Positions 1 through 7,455 of a DNA stretch of 64,000 nt are shown here, piece after piece (within the stretch, counting starts at the first letter, position 1; the number at the start of each line of letters is the position of its first letter). Below the pieces are notes generated by a model. That model had not been told where the DNA came from. It saw only the letters and a list, made by a program, of their open reading frames with translations, and did not search any database. The DNA comes from CAYRJD01 sp965247395 (GTDB lineage: Bacteria; Actinomycetota; Acidimicrobiia; Acidimicrobiales; Poriferisodalaceae). The stretch spans positions 496,001 to 560,000 of the forward strand of contig OZ252012.1 in the NCBI GenBank assembly GCA_965247395.1. The letters are read 5' to 3'. The translations under genes were made by a program, and so were the position numbers.

Positions 1-1
1 A

Positions 2-652
2 GATGCCGCGGCCTTAGAGGTGTTGCAAGCAGCCGATGTGGCCGTTCTTAGCGAGGAGTCCGGAGTGTCGTCTGGCGCCCCGTCAGGCGTGGCCAAGCCA
101 AACGATAACAAGCCAGGCGAAACTGGCGAGCCGATTGTCATAGTCGATCCCGTTGATGGTTCGACAAACGCCTCGCGTGAAATTCCGTACTTTTCAACGA
201 GTTTGTGTGTGATGGTGGACGCTGCTTTCCAGGTTGGGTTGGTAATGGACTTGTCGGTTGGGACGCAGTGGTCGGCGATTGCTAGCGAGGGCGCCTGGTG
301 CGATGGATTAGAGCTTTCCAACCCTGGGCACCGTGTTGAGCTAAGCGATGCCTTGGTGGTTAGTAACGGAGCATTGCCCAGCACGGTTAAATGCGGCCAG
401 ACACGCACCTTGGGATCAGCAGCGTTGGACCTGTGCGGCGTGGCATCAGGCAGGTTTGACGCTTTTATTGATCCCTCGCGAGCGCTGCATGTTTGGGACT
501 ATGCAGCGGGTGTGTTGATCTGCCAGGAGGCAGGAATGGCTGTGTCGGAGCTAGGCGGTGAGCCGTTAACGCATACTGACCCCGAGAGGTCCCTTGGCCC
601 CATCGCGGCAGTTGATCCGCAACTCCTCACTGAACTGGTCCAAGTGCTCTGA
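2..652 (+). CDS. Inositol monophosphatase family protein, 5'-truncated by window edge
   Basis: The frame is open from the first bases, so the start lies upstream and about 50 N-terminal residues are probably missing; 216 residues remain, against about 260 for the family. Metal-site motifs of the Mg-dependent inositol monophosphatase/CysQ/FBPase superfamily are visible: EESG near residue 17, DPVDGST near 49 (family DP-[IV]-D-G-T) and WDYAAG near 166 (family WDxAAG). The enzyme would hydrolyse a phosphate monoester such as inositol-1-phosphate, PAP or histidinol phosphate in the cytoplasm. The motifs do not settle which one. It is followed by tRNA-Val. A second, histidinol-phosphatase-like member lies at 38167. 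Confidence 0.85.
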   Translation, partial: DAAALEVLQAADVAVLSEESGVSSGAPSGVAKPNDNKPGETGEPIVIVDPVDGSTNASREIPYFSTSLCVMVDAAFQVGLVMDLSVGTQWSAIASEGAWCDGLELSNPGHRVELSDALVVSNGALPSTVKCGQTRTLGSAALDLCGVASGRFDAFIDPSRALHVWDYAAGVLICQEAGMAVSELGGEPLTHTDPERSLGPIAAVDPQLLTELVQVL

Positions 653-739
653 TAAGGCACAGAAAGGGTCCGCTGCGGTGCGGCCTATTGAAAGTGAGCT
701 AAGTAGTCTTGGCGTCCCGCCACACCGCCCGTGGTTTGC

Positions 740-817
740 GGGCGCTTAGCTCAGTTGGTTTAGAGCACCTCCCTTACAAGGAGGGGGTCGGGGGTTCGAG
801 TCCCTCAGCGCCCACCA
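740..817 (+). tRNA. tRNA-Val (anticodon TAC), CCA encoded
   Basis: The acceptor stem GGGCGCT (740-746) pairs with AGCGCCC (807-813). The D-arm contains TTAGCTCAGTTGG. The anticodon arm CCTCC-CTTACAA-GGAGG gives anticodon TAC, which reads valine GTA/GTG codons. The T-arm carries GGTTCGAGTCCC. Discriminator A and a genomic CCA follow. No integrase gene lies beside it, although tRNA 3' ends are common integration sites. Confidence 0.96.
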
Positions 818-841
818 GTTATGACTGCCGCAGCAGACGGT

Positions 842-868
842 GTTGGCTAGAACAGCGTTGGCTAGAAC
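842..868. repeat. Tandem pair, period 15 bp
   Basis: GTTGGCTAGAAC occurs at 842-853 and again at 857-868. The second copy contains the stop codon of the minus-strand gene ending at 862. Confidence 0.85.
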
Positions 869-1389
869 GGCTGTTCGTCAGGCTCGATAGGACCGTCATC
901 GGCACTTGGGCTCCCGGCATCTGAGCCAGCAGAACCTGCAGCACCGGAGTCACCGGCTAGGCCATAAGAGTTATCAGCGTCGTTCTTGGTGAGGTGCTCT
1001 TTCGCCCAACCGTTGATGAATGCCTCATCTTCAGCGCTCAAATCGCCGAACAGCCACACTGAGTTGCCAGATTTAGTTTTGTCCTTGAGGACCGGGCCAG
1101 CCACTATGCCGCCCTCAAGCACCTCGCTCCTGAGAGCGACGGGGAACACTCGGGCTTCTCGGAATGTGCTCCATTCCTTTTTGTCGTCTGAAAACACCAC
1201 GATCAGATCGGCAATGGCTGGAGTTGCCATGCCGTACTTGGTTTCGACCTCAGTATCCCTGCCCTTGCGGCTGGCTACCAGGTGCAGCTTGTCCGCATGA
1301 TCGGCTGGCGTCCAGAAGGGGTCATTACTAAACGCTGAGTCGTCATCACCTGAACTCGTGTTCGCCGAACGCACCTCAAAATCAGACAT
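862..1389 (-). CDS. Phage-like small protein with SSB-style acidic C-terminal tip
   Basis: A 175-residue protein. Residues about 25-130 form a compact, beta-rich-looking domain (VETKYG, ADLIVVFSDD, VWLFGD and a final helix). A Gly/Ser/Ala/Asp-rich linker follows and the chain ends in DDGPIEPDEQPF. Folded domain, flexible linker and acidic tip ending in Pro-Phe is the layout of bacterial single-stranded DNA-binding proteins, whose tip recruits repair and replication partners. From memory, the folded part resembles unnamed proteins of actinobacteriophages; I cannot confirm this without a search. An AAGGGA Shine-Dalgarno sequence precedes the ATG. It lies 44 bp from tRNA-Val and shares direction with the thioesterase gene upstream. 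A role in ssDNA binding is inference. Confidence 0.6.
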   Translation of the reverse strand: MSDFEVRSANTSSGDDDSAFSNDPFWTPADHADKLHLVASRKGRDTEVETKYGMATPAIADLIVVFSDDKKEWSTFREARVFPVALRSEVLEGGIVAGPVLKDKTKSGNSVWLFGDLSAEDEAFINGWAKEHLTKNDADNSYGLAGDSGAAGSAGSDAGSPSADDGPIEPDEQPF

Positions 1390-1423
1390 TGTTAGATCCC
1401 TTTACTAGTTCTTGATAATTCAC

Positions 1424-1783
1424 TTAGCCACCGACGATGAAGCGCTGATGAGTCCCCTCGGAGACGACCGCATCACCATGCATTACGCGCACATCAAACA
1501 CCAAGCGCTTGCGATCAATTTCGCTGATGGTGCCGGTGATCTCAACTTGCTCGCCAGAGCTCACGGCCGCTTGATGACTGACACAAACATGGATGCCAAC
1601 CGTTGTTTGATTTGCATCCAGGTGTGGTTGCACGCCGTTCAGGCACACGCCTTCAATCAGCTTCACCATGTCGGGCGTCGAAAGCACCTTGTTCGGCAGG
1701 TGAGGAGGCGACATGTCGTCGGTAACGGTGAATGTCTCACTGGCGCTGAGACCTGCGGTAATAGGGGAGTCGGCTTGATTCAT
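1424..1783 (-). CDS. Hotdog-fold thioesterase (FlK-like)
   Basis: About 119 residues from the ATG at 1783; an in-frame GTG at 1795 would add four. A single hotdog domain fills the protein: STPDMVKLIEGVC (the central helix), then TVGIHVCVSH, VEITGTISEIDRKRLVFDV and a closing strand. This matches the fluoroacetyl-CoA thioesterase-like family, which hydrolyses acyl-CoA thioesters in the cytoplasm. The substrate cannot be told; given the many acyl-CoA enzymes here, a housekeeping acyl-CoA thioesterase is likely. It is upstream of, and probably co-transcribed with, the gene at 862-1389 (34 bp gap). It diverges from the DUF427 gene at 1856. Confidence 0.7.
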   Translation of the reverse strand: MNQADSPITAGLSASETFTVTDDMSPPHLPNKVLSTPDMVKLIEGVCLNGVQPHLDANQTTVGIHVCVSHQAAVSSGEQVEITGTISEIDRKRLVFDVRVMHGDAVVSEGTHQRFIVGG

Positions 1784-1855
1784 AATCGCTGACACTATTG
1801 CAAAAGCTGACGTGTGCCTAGCGCATTTATTGACGGCGCTGAGTAGCGTTTAGAT

Positions 1856-2257
1856 GTGAGCCAGACACAAGATCAAACGCAACCCACGACAGCATCCACC
1901 GATGCACCGCTAGCGCATCACATTTCAATCACCGATGCCAACGAGCACGTGATCGTCAAGATCGCCGGAGAGGTAGTGGCCGATTCGGTAGCCGTCAAGG
2001 TGTTGGCCGAAGGTGACCTGCCTGCGCGTTACTACTTCCCGCAAGTAGACGTTCGCATGGAGTTGTTGGCACCGACCAAGACCAGCAGCCATTGCCCGTT
2101 CAAAGGCGACGCCACCTACTGGTCTGTACAGGCTGGCGACAAGACGCATGAAGATGTCGTCTGGAGCTATCCCAGCCCGATCCCAGCTGTGGATGAGATT
2201 GCTGGCCTGCTGAGCTTTTACAACGAACGCGTTGAGCTAACGACCACGCCCGCTTGA
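1856..2257 (+). CDS. DUF427 domain-containing protein
   Basis: 133 residues with a GTG start. After a Gln/Thr-rich N-terminus, residues about 25-125 carry the DUF427 (NTP_transf_9) pattern: VKIAGEVVADS, ARYYFPQVDVRMELL, the conserved THCPFKGDATYW-like segment (SSHCPFKGDATYW here) and VWSYPSPIP. The family is small, cytoplasmic, widespread in actinobacteria and of unknown biochemical role. The stop codon overlaps a possible TTG start of the threonine aldolase gene, so the two may be co-transcribed. Confidence 0.85.
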   Translation: MSQTQDQTQPTTASTDAPLAHHISITDANEHVIVKIAGEVVADSVAVKVLAEGDLPARYYFPQVDVRMELLAPTKTSSHCPFKGDATYWSVQAGDKTHEDVVWSYPSPIPAVDEIAGLLSFYNERVELTTTPA

Positions 2258-2328
2258 AATACTCCACTCTCCCAGCCTGGTCTGACAAAGCTGACCAGAG
2301 ACCGGTCACCACCACCCGCGTTTCTCAC

Positions 2329-3330
2329 GTGATTGATCTGCGTTCGGACACCGTTTCGCGCCCCAGCGATGCAATGCGCCAAGCCATGGCCGTGGCCAAG
2401 GTAGGCGACGACGTCTGGGGAGATGATCCGACCGTCAACGAGCTAGAGCACTACACCGCGGAACTACTCGACAAGGCCGCGGCCCTGTATCTGCCGAGCG
2501 GCACGCAATCAAATCTATGCGCCTTGATGTCGCATTGCGAACGAGGCGATGAGTACATAACGGGCGATCATTCCCACACCTTCATGTACGAAGGTGGTGG
2601 CGGTGCGGTGCTTGGCAGCATCCAACCGCAGATCGTGCCGACCCTGCCAAGCGGCATGGTTGACCTAGCCGCTGCGCAAGACGCGGTCAAGCCACTCGAC
2701 AATCATTTTGCTCGCACCCGGTTGCTGTGCTTAGAAAATACCATTGACGGCCACACCCTGAGCCTGGCTGACATGGTCGCGGGAAGAGATTTCGCAAACA
2801 ACAACGGCCTGGGTTTTCATCTGGATGGCGCTCGTTTGTGGAACGCGGCGATTGATCTTGCTGCTAGCCCGGCGCAAGTGGCCGAACCGTTTGACACGGT
2901 GTCGGTGTGTTTGTCAAAGGGGCTTGGCGCGCCGGTCGGTTCGGTGTTAGTCGGAACCGAAGAGCTAATCGCTAAGGCCCGACGCTGGCGCAAGGTGCTT
3001 GGTGGTGGCATGCGTCAAGCTGGCATCATCGCGGCTGGCTGTCTGTATGCGCTGCAAAACAACTTCGAGCGTCTGGCACAAGACCATGCCAACGCACGCA
3101 CACTGGCAGAGGGTTTGGAGAAAACATGCGGCGTGACTGTTGCCTCATGCAACACCAACATGGTTTTCGCGACGCTCGATGTGCCCGACGAGGCCCTCAG
3201 TAAACGGCTAGAAGCACGCGGCATTCTCGCTGATTGGCGTAATGCCCGAGCGCGAATGGTGCTGCATTTAGACGTGTCCGAGGTAGATGTGCATACCTTC
3301 TTGAAGGCTTTAGCAGAAGAGCTGGCCTGA
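2329..3330 (+). CDS. ltaE: Low-specificity L-threonine aldolase
   Basis: A PLP enzyme cleaving L-threonine or L-allo-threonine to glycine and acetaldehyde. From the GTG at 2329 it is 333 residues and begins MIDLRSDTVSRPSDAMRQAM, the typical family N-terminus, so I prefer this start. An upstream TTG at 2254 would add 25 unlike residues but overlaps the previous stop. Visible features are the GDDVWGDDPTVNELE segment, FHLDGARLWNA (the Asp that binds PLP nitrogen) and SVCLSKGLGAPVGS, with the PLP-binding lysine. The length is normal and the gene appears intact. Confidence 0.93.
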   Translation: MIDLRSDTVSRPSDAMRQAMAVAKVGDDVWGDDPTVNELEHYTAELLDKAAALYLPSGTQSNLCALMSHCERGDEYITGDHSHTFMYEGGGGAVLGSIQPQIVPTLPSGMVDLAAAQDAVKPLDNHFARTRLLCLENTIDGHTLSLADMVAGRDFANNNGLGFHLDGARLWNAAIDLAASPAQVAEPFDTVSVCLSKGLGAPVGSVLVGTEELIAKARRWRKVLGGGMRQAGIIAAGCLYALQNNFERLAQDHANARTLAEGLEKTCGVTVASCNTNMVFATLDVPDEALSKRLEARGILADWRNARARMVLHLDVSEVDVHTFLKALAEELA

Positions 3331-3344
3331 GAGCCGCCTGGCTC

Positions 3345-3393
3345 TTGCTGAGCACTTTTGCTAGGCACTTTCGGGCTCTATTGCTGGGCACGT
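3345..3393. repeat. Three 13-bp repeat units
   Basis: TTGCTGAGCACTT (3345-3357), TTGCTAGGCACTT (3358-3370) and TTGCTGGGCACGT (3381-3393) lie in the spacer between ltaE and infA. The first two are adjacent and the third follows a 10-bp gap. Confidence 0.8.
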
Positions 3394-3462
3394 ACAGACT
3401 TGCTCTTTCTTGCGGTAGTCTCAGATAAGGCAACAAGCCGAGATTTGAGACATAGGAACTAA

Positions 3463-3687
3463 GTGCCAAAGACCAAAGACGACGTCGTTTTGCTTGAGGG
3501 CAAAGCCATTGAAGCGCTCAAGGGCGGTAATTTCCGCATTGAGCTTGACAACGGACACGGGGTACTTGGCCATCTCAGCGGCAAGATGCGTAAGCATCAC
3601 ATCCGCATACTGCCGGGTGATCGGGTGCAGGTAGAGGTGTCTACCTACGACCTGACACGTGGGCGCATCACCTACCGCTACAAATAG
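3463..3687 (+). CDS. infA: Translation initiation factor IF-1
   Basis: 74 residues forming one S1-type OB fold, matching IF-1 throughout: a KDDVVLLEGKAIEAL start, GGNFRIELDNGHGVLGHLSG, KMRKHHIRILPGDRV and the terminal GRITYRYK. It binds the 30S A site with IF-2 and IF-3. The start is GTG, preceded by AGGAA at 3454-3458. In most bacteria infA sits in the spc/alpha ribosomal protein cluster. Here it stands alone between threonine aldolase and an acyl-CoA dehydrogenase, so it is either a relocated single copy or a second copy. Confidence 0.95.
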   Translation: MPKTKDDVVLLEGKAIEALKGGNFRIELDNGHGVLGHLSGKMRKHHIRILPGDRVQVEVSTYDLTRGRITYRYK

Positions 3688-3779
3688 CAATCGCCTAAAC
3701 CGGCAGTTCAGCCAACGCCGCAACCGCGGTCGATTGCGTTGATTAGCGCGGGCGGGGCGATACTTGGCAGACTACGAGC

Positions 3780-4988
3780 ATGTCAAAAGCAGTGCCGGAA
3801 TCAGCAGTAGATACCGCGCTAGATGAGTTACTAGCGAAGAACAACCCCAAAGAGCAAAGCTTCAAAGAGTTTCGCGGAGCGCAGTTTGACCACGGCCTGG
3901 CTTGGGTTGATTTTGAAGAGGGTCACGGTGGCTTAGGACTTGACCCAAAGATGCAGCGCAGAGTGGATGCTCGCCTGTATGAAGCCGGCGTAAAGCCAAT
4001 GCGGCCGCTGATGTTCTTCGTGTTCTTGGCGGCGCCGACCATCCACACGCACGGCGATGAAGAGGTCAAGAAGCGCTTCTTGCGCCCGATGTTCACCGGT
4101 GAAGAACTCTGGTGCCAGCTGTTTAGTGAACCCGGCTCTGGCAGCGACTTCGCCAGCCTGGCAACACGTGCGGTTAAAGACGGTGAGGAATGGATTGTCA
4201 ACGGCCAGAAGGTGTGGACGACGCTGGCGCACCTAGCGGATTACGGCATGTTGGTTACTCGCACTAATCCCGAGGTGCCTAAGCATCGCGGCATGACCTA
4301 TTTCGCTTTGGACATGAAAGCACCTGGAGTAGAGGTGCGCCCTCTGCGCCAGATCACTGGCGAAGCCGAGTTCAACGAGGTTTATCTCACCGATACACGC
4401 GTGCCGGATGCCTGTCGCGTTGGCGATGTGGGTGACGGTTGGCGCGTGTCGCTAACCACGTTGATGAACGAGCGCAACGCCATCGGTGGTGCCGCGGCAT
4501 CAGCTCCGCCTCCACCAGGGTCTGGTCCGATTAGCGCGCTGACCAAGCTGTGGGCAGCACGAGATGAAAGCCAGCGCGATTCGGCAACGCTTGATCGCAT
4601 GATGAAACTCTGGACTCGTGCGGAGGTGCTGCGGCTAACCAACATGCGAGCCTCAGCTAATCGCCGCAAGGGCAATCCTGGTCCTGAGATGTCGGTCTCG
4701 AAGCTGGCCTCTGCAGAGTTAAATCAAGCAATCATGTCAACCGCGATTGACATGATGGGTATGGCGGGTCAGGTTGACTGCAACTACACGTTCCGTCGCC
4801 CTGAAGACCTAGTACCGGACGGCCTGCAAAACGGCGTTCAGCACGCCTTTTTACGGGTGCGAGCTAACTCCATTGAAGGTGGCACATCAGAGATCATGCG
4901 CAACATCGTTGGCGAGCAAGTACTTGGGCTGCCAGGCGAACCACGCGTTGACAAGGAAGTGGCCTGGTCTGAGGTGCCTCGCAGCTAA
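3780..4988 (+). CDS. Acyl-CoA dehydrogenase
   Basis: 402 residues of the FAD-dependent acyl-CoA dehydrogenase fold: N-terminal helical domain, beta domain (CQLFSEPGSGSDFASL, then DGEEWIVNGQKVWTT) and C-terminal helical domain ending NSIEGGTSEIMRNIVGEQVLGLP. It would oxidise an acyl-CoA to the trans-2-enoyl-CoA, passing electrons to ETF. Glu is present both in the NER motif and in the IEGGT motif, the two usual positions for the catalytic base. The segment after NER has a Pro/Ala-rich loop. It stands alone, convergent with the hydrolase at 5050. The substrate is not predictable. Confidence 0.9.
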   Translation: MSKAVPESAVDTALDELLAKNNPKEQSFKEFRGAQFDHGLAWVDFEEGHGGLGLDPKMQRRVDARLYEAGVKPMRPLMFFVFLAAPTIHTHGDEEVKKRFLRPMFTGEELWCQLFSEPGSGSDFASLATRAVKDGEEWIVNGQKVWTTLAHLADYGMLVTRTNPEVPKHRGMTYFALDMKAPGVEVRPLRQITGEAEFNEVYLTDTRVPDACRVGDVGDGWRVSLTTLMNERNAIGGAAASAPPPPGSGPISALTKLWAARDESQRDSATLDRMMKLWTRAEVLRLTNMRASANRRKGNPGPEMSVSKLASAELNQAIMSTAIDMMGMAGQVDCNYTFRRPEDLVPDGLQNGVQHAFLRVRANSIEGGTSEIMRNIVGEQVLGLPGEPRVDKEVAWSEVPRS

Positions 4989-4999
4989 CCACTCCAACA

Positions 5000-5031
5000 G
5001 GCGCGGCTTGCTATCCGACAAGCGTTGCGCC
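5000..5031. terminator. Candidate bidirectional terminator hairpin
   Basis: GGCGCGGCTTG (5000-5010) can pair with CAAGCGTTGCGCC (5019-5031) around an 8-nt loop. It lies between two convergent genes. No clear U-tract is seen on either side, so termination is only inferred from placement. Confidence 0.4.
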
Positions 5032-5049
5032 AGCTACAGCGGTTACAAC

Positions 5050-5925
5050 TCAACCAAGATCGAGTCGGTAGCCATCTCCGTCTTGCTGCATAATCCCTGC
5101 GGTCGGCGTGCCAAAATGCGTGCCTATTACCAAAGTCTCACCGTCCGCCCAGTCAGGGAATACCAAACGCCGGGTTACACGTGCCTGGTCTGGATCGGTG
5201 TCAAACATCGAGCTGAGCTCAGGGTCGGCTAACTGCAGCGGAGAGTGGACCATGTCGCCAGTGATGATGGCTCGCTGGCCTTCGGACTTAATGACCACAG
5301 AAGCATGTCCCGGGGTGTGACCTGGTGTTGAAACCAGACACACGTCGTTGCTAATTACGTGATCCGGTGCGACCATTTTCGCTAGTCCGGCGTCTGCAAT
5401 CGGTTGCACCGAATCGGCAAACACTGGATCGCCAAACAAATCGTCGGTTTCTCGCCAATGATCAAACTCTGCTTGCACAAAGAGGTATTGCGCATTCGGG
5501 AAGGTGGGCACCCATTCCTCGTCGACCAAACGCGTGTTCCACCCCACGTGATCAACGTGCAGGTGCGTGCAGATCACGTGCGTGATCTCCTCGGGCGGGT
5601 AACCCGCAGCGGCAAGGTCATCTAAGAAAGGCCCTTGCATCTGTGCCCATAGGGGATTGGTGCGCTGCTTGTCGTTACCGATACAGGTGTCAACCGCAAT
5701 ACGGGCGTCACCGCTTTCGATAACGCAACAGTGAATCTTCTGCAGCATGTAACCATTGTCGTCCACAAAATGAGGCTTTAGCCATGGTGCAGCTTCGGCT
5801 CGCGCCAACACATCTTCCTTAGTGACATCTTCAAAGAGAAAGCGCGGTGAGGTCGGCGTATCCGATTCGGCGATCGAGGTGATCTTGACGTCGCCGACTT
5901 GCCAGCTAAGGGGTGTGTTGCTCAT
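5050..5925 (-). CDS. MBL-fold metallo-hydrolase
   Basis: 291 residues of the metallo-beta-lactamase fold. The metal-binding HxHxDH motif appears as THLHVDHVGW near residue 118, followed by STPGHTPGH near 195, TGDM near 220 and IGTHFGTPTAG near the end. This set is typical of the lactonase / N-acyl homoserine lactonase-like branch of cytoplasmic hydrolases. The substrate is unknown; lactone or thioester hydrolysis is plausible. It is last of three minus-strand genes (VOC protein, TIGR03086 protein, this one) with short gaps. Confidence 0.85.
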   Translation of the reverse strand: MSNTPLSWQVGDVKITSIAESDTPTSPRFLFEDVTKEDVLARAEAAPWLKPHFVDDNGYMLQKIHCCVIESGDARIAVDTCIGNDKQRTNPLWAQMQGPFLDDLAAAGYPPEEITHVICTHLHVDHVGWNTRLVDEEWVPTFPNAQYLFVQAEFDHWRETDDLFGDPVFADSVQPIADAGLAKMVAPDHVISNDVCLVSTPGHTPGHASVVIKSEGQRAIITGDMVHSPLQLADPELSSMFDTDPDQARVTRRLVFPDWADGETLVIGTHFGTPTAGIMQQDGDGYRLDLG

Positions 5926-5928
5926 GAA

Positions 5929-5970
5929 TTCAGGCTCACTGTTTCAGGCTCGTGTTTTGAGGCTTACGGC
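5929..5970. repeat. Three degenerate 14-bp tandem units
   Basis: TTCAGGCTCACTGT, TTCAGGCTCGTGTT and TTGAGGCTTACGGC follow one another at 5929, 5943 and 5957. They fill the spacer between two genes and run into the 3' end of the gene whose stop is at 5964. Confidence 0.85.
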
Positions 5971-6530
5971 TGGCGACCGAGGTAGCCGATAAAGCGGTCG
6001 GCAATGGGAGCGTCATCGGGGACAGGCACCGCTTCGCCGATCAATTTGTGTTTACGAGCGAACTCTTCGATGCCCTTTACTTTGTCGAAGCTCTGTTGCA
6101 CCAAGTCTTCAGGCAGGTATGGCGCAACCTCAACGGAACTGCCGATGTCCCAGGCGTGGGTCAAGGGATCCCATTGCACCATTGCGATCAATTGCTCAAG
6201 CGACATCGGGCCGAACCAGTAATTGTCTTCTTTGGCGAGGGCGCCGGGCGTTTCGATTGCGCCGTCCACGGCTGAGAACAAACCATCACGGGTCTGTTGC
6301 CAGCGTGCGACCGGGTCGTCAGCTTCTTCGGCCATTTGAGGTAGCGCTATCTCGCCGGTGTGGACTACCTCAGCCAAAGCATCCAGCACGCCACATTGAT
6401 GCTTCAGCACATCTCGCAAGGTCCACCCCTCGCAAGCCGAGTCGTTATCCCATTTGCCCTCAGGTACACGCTGCACCACAGCGTCAAATGTGTATACGGC
6501 GCGGGCGAAATCCCTAGTTATTTGAGTCAT
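5964..6530 (-). CDS. TIGR03086 / maleylpyruvate isomerase N-domain family protein
   Basis: 188 residues of the DinB-like four-helix fold. The N-terminal helix contains FARAVYTFDAVVQRVP, followed by the signature CEGWTLRDVLKHQCGVLDAL, where His residues usually bind a divalent metal. LIAMVQWDPLTHAWDIG near residue 135 supplies the second conserved histidine helix. Actinobacterial members of this superfamily include mycothiol-dependent enzymes, so a thiol-transferase or isomerase role is possible but unproven. A strong Shine-Dalgarno sequence (AAGGAGC) supports the start at 6530. It lies 20 bp downstream of the VOC gene. Confidence 0.8.
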   Translation of the reverse strand: MTQITRDFARAVYTFDAVVQRVPEGKWDNDSACEGWTLRDVLKHQCGVLDALAEVVHTGEIALPQMAEEADDPVARWQQTRDGLFSAVDGAIETPGALAKEDNYWFGPMSLEQLIAMVQWDPLTHAWDIGSSVEVAPYLPEDLVQQSFDKVKGIEEFARKHKLIGEAVPVPDDAPIADRFIGYLGRQP

Positions 6531-6537
6531 ATGGATA

Positions 6538-6544
6538 GCTCCTT
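6538..6544 (-). promoter_or_regulatory. Ribosome-binding site AAGGAGC
   Basis: The complement of GCTCCTT lies 7 bp ahead of the ATG at 6530 and fixes that start. Strong sites like this are uncommon in the window. Confidence 0.75.
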
Positions 6545-6550
6545 ACAGGT

Positions 6551-7348
6551 TTAGTCACGTAGGTGAACGCGCAGACCGGCTAGGTCTACACGGTCGTCGT
6601 TGACGTAGCAGCCTCGTGCGCGCGCATTGGCCAACACAGACTCACGGTCAGCTGTGGTTACGTCAATGCCGCCTAAGCCTTCACCGCGCCCGTCGGTTTC
6701 TTCCACAAAGCGCAGGGTCGCGTTGTCTAATTGAATGGTGGCGTTACCGGCAGCATCAGCGCCTAGTTCGATTTCGGCAATTTGAGACCAACGCTGCGCT
6801 AGGTGCTGCGGGTCTGGGCTTTGCAGCTCGGCTGCACTGATGGAGCTAACAACGTCGGTGCGTACATACGGCTGCCAAAACGGGCCTGCTGGTCCCCATG
6901 GTCCGCCCGGCTCGCCAGGCTTTTTGCCGTCTGGGCCTACCGCTGCACCAGCAGTTACCTGATCCATTTCAAAGAACGACCCACCCGTGTCGCCCGGGTG
7001 CATCTGCATCCCCGTGAGTTCCGGTGTGTCCATTTCATGGACTAGGCGAATGCCAAGTGAGTCAATATGGGAGCGGCGAGCGGCAGCATCGTCGACCTCA
7101 GTGATCACCATGTAACCGGTGTCGCCACCACGGCGTTGTTGATAACGCCCTGCAGCGGTATCGGGCTGCATCGGAGTAACGCACTCCAAAAACTGCGTGC
7201 CGACCGGCCAGAGCACGTTCTTGAGACCAAACACACCCACGCCCGGGTCTGTGTAGCAAGGCTCAACGCCGAGAACCGTCTGTAAGTCGGCTGCGGTCTT
7301 ACGCAGATCCTCGGTAGTTACTGCAATTTGGCGAAGTCGAATCCACAT
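6551..7348 (-). CDS. VOC (glyoxalase-like) family protein
   Basis: 265 residues from the ATG at 7348. The open frame extends 16 codons further, but that segment is unlike the family and MWIRLRQIAVTTEDLRKTAADLQ is the natural beginning of a VOC module. The first half is one glyoxalase-like unit (LGVEPCYTDPGVGVFGLKNVL, GTQFLECVTP, GGDTGYMVI). The second half, after a Gly/Pro-rich linker, reads as a second degenerate unit. VOC proteins use paired beta-alpha-beta-beta-beta modules for metal-dependent isomerase, epimerase or dioxygenase chemistry. The metal ligands are not confidently assignable here. Confidence 0.75.
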   Translation of the reverse strand: MWIRLRQIAVTTEDLRKTAADLQTVLGVEPCYTDPGVGVFGLKNVLWPVGTQFLECVTPMQPDTAAGRYQQRRGGDTGYMVITEVDDAAARRSHIDSLGIRLVHEMDTPELTGMQMHPGDTGGSFFEMDQVTAGAAVGPDGKKPGEPGGPWGPAGPFWQPYVRTDVVSSISAAELQSPDPQHLAQRWSQIAEIELGADAAGNATIQLDNATLRFVEETDGRGEGLGGIDVTTADRESVLANARARGCYVNDDRVDLAGLRVHLRD

Positions 7349-7455
7349 GGCCCTGACACTAGGACAAGCCGGGGCATTCACGCTGCGCCAGCCCATGTCG
7401 CCTGCCCCGCTTGCCCTTGCCCGCTTGTCATGGTTACAACCACGGGACCGAGGTG

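Noticed and set aside
709..924. Open frame over the tRNA-Val region
   Set aside because: It is interrupted in meaning by a complete tRNA and has no conserved motif.
740..1389. Integrated element at the tRNA-Val gene
   Set aside because: No integrase gene and no duplicated tRNA 3' end were seen, so only a lone phage-like gene can be claimed.
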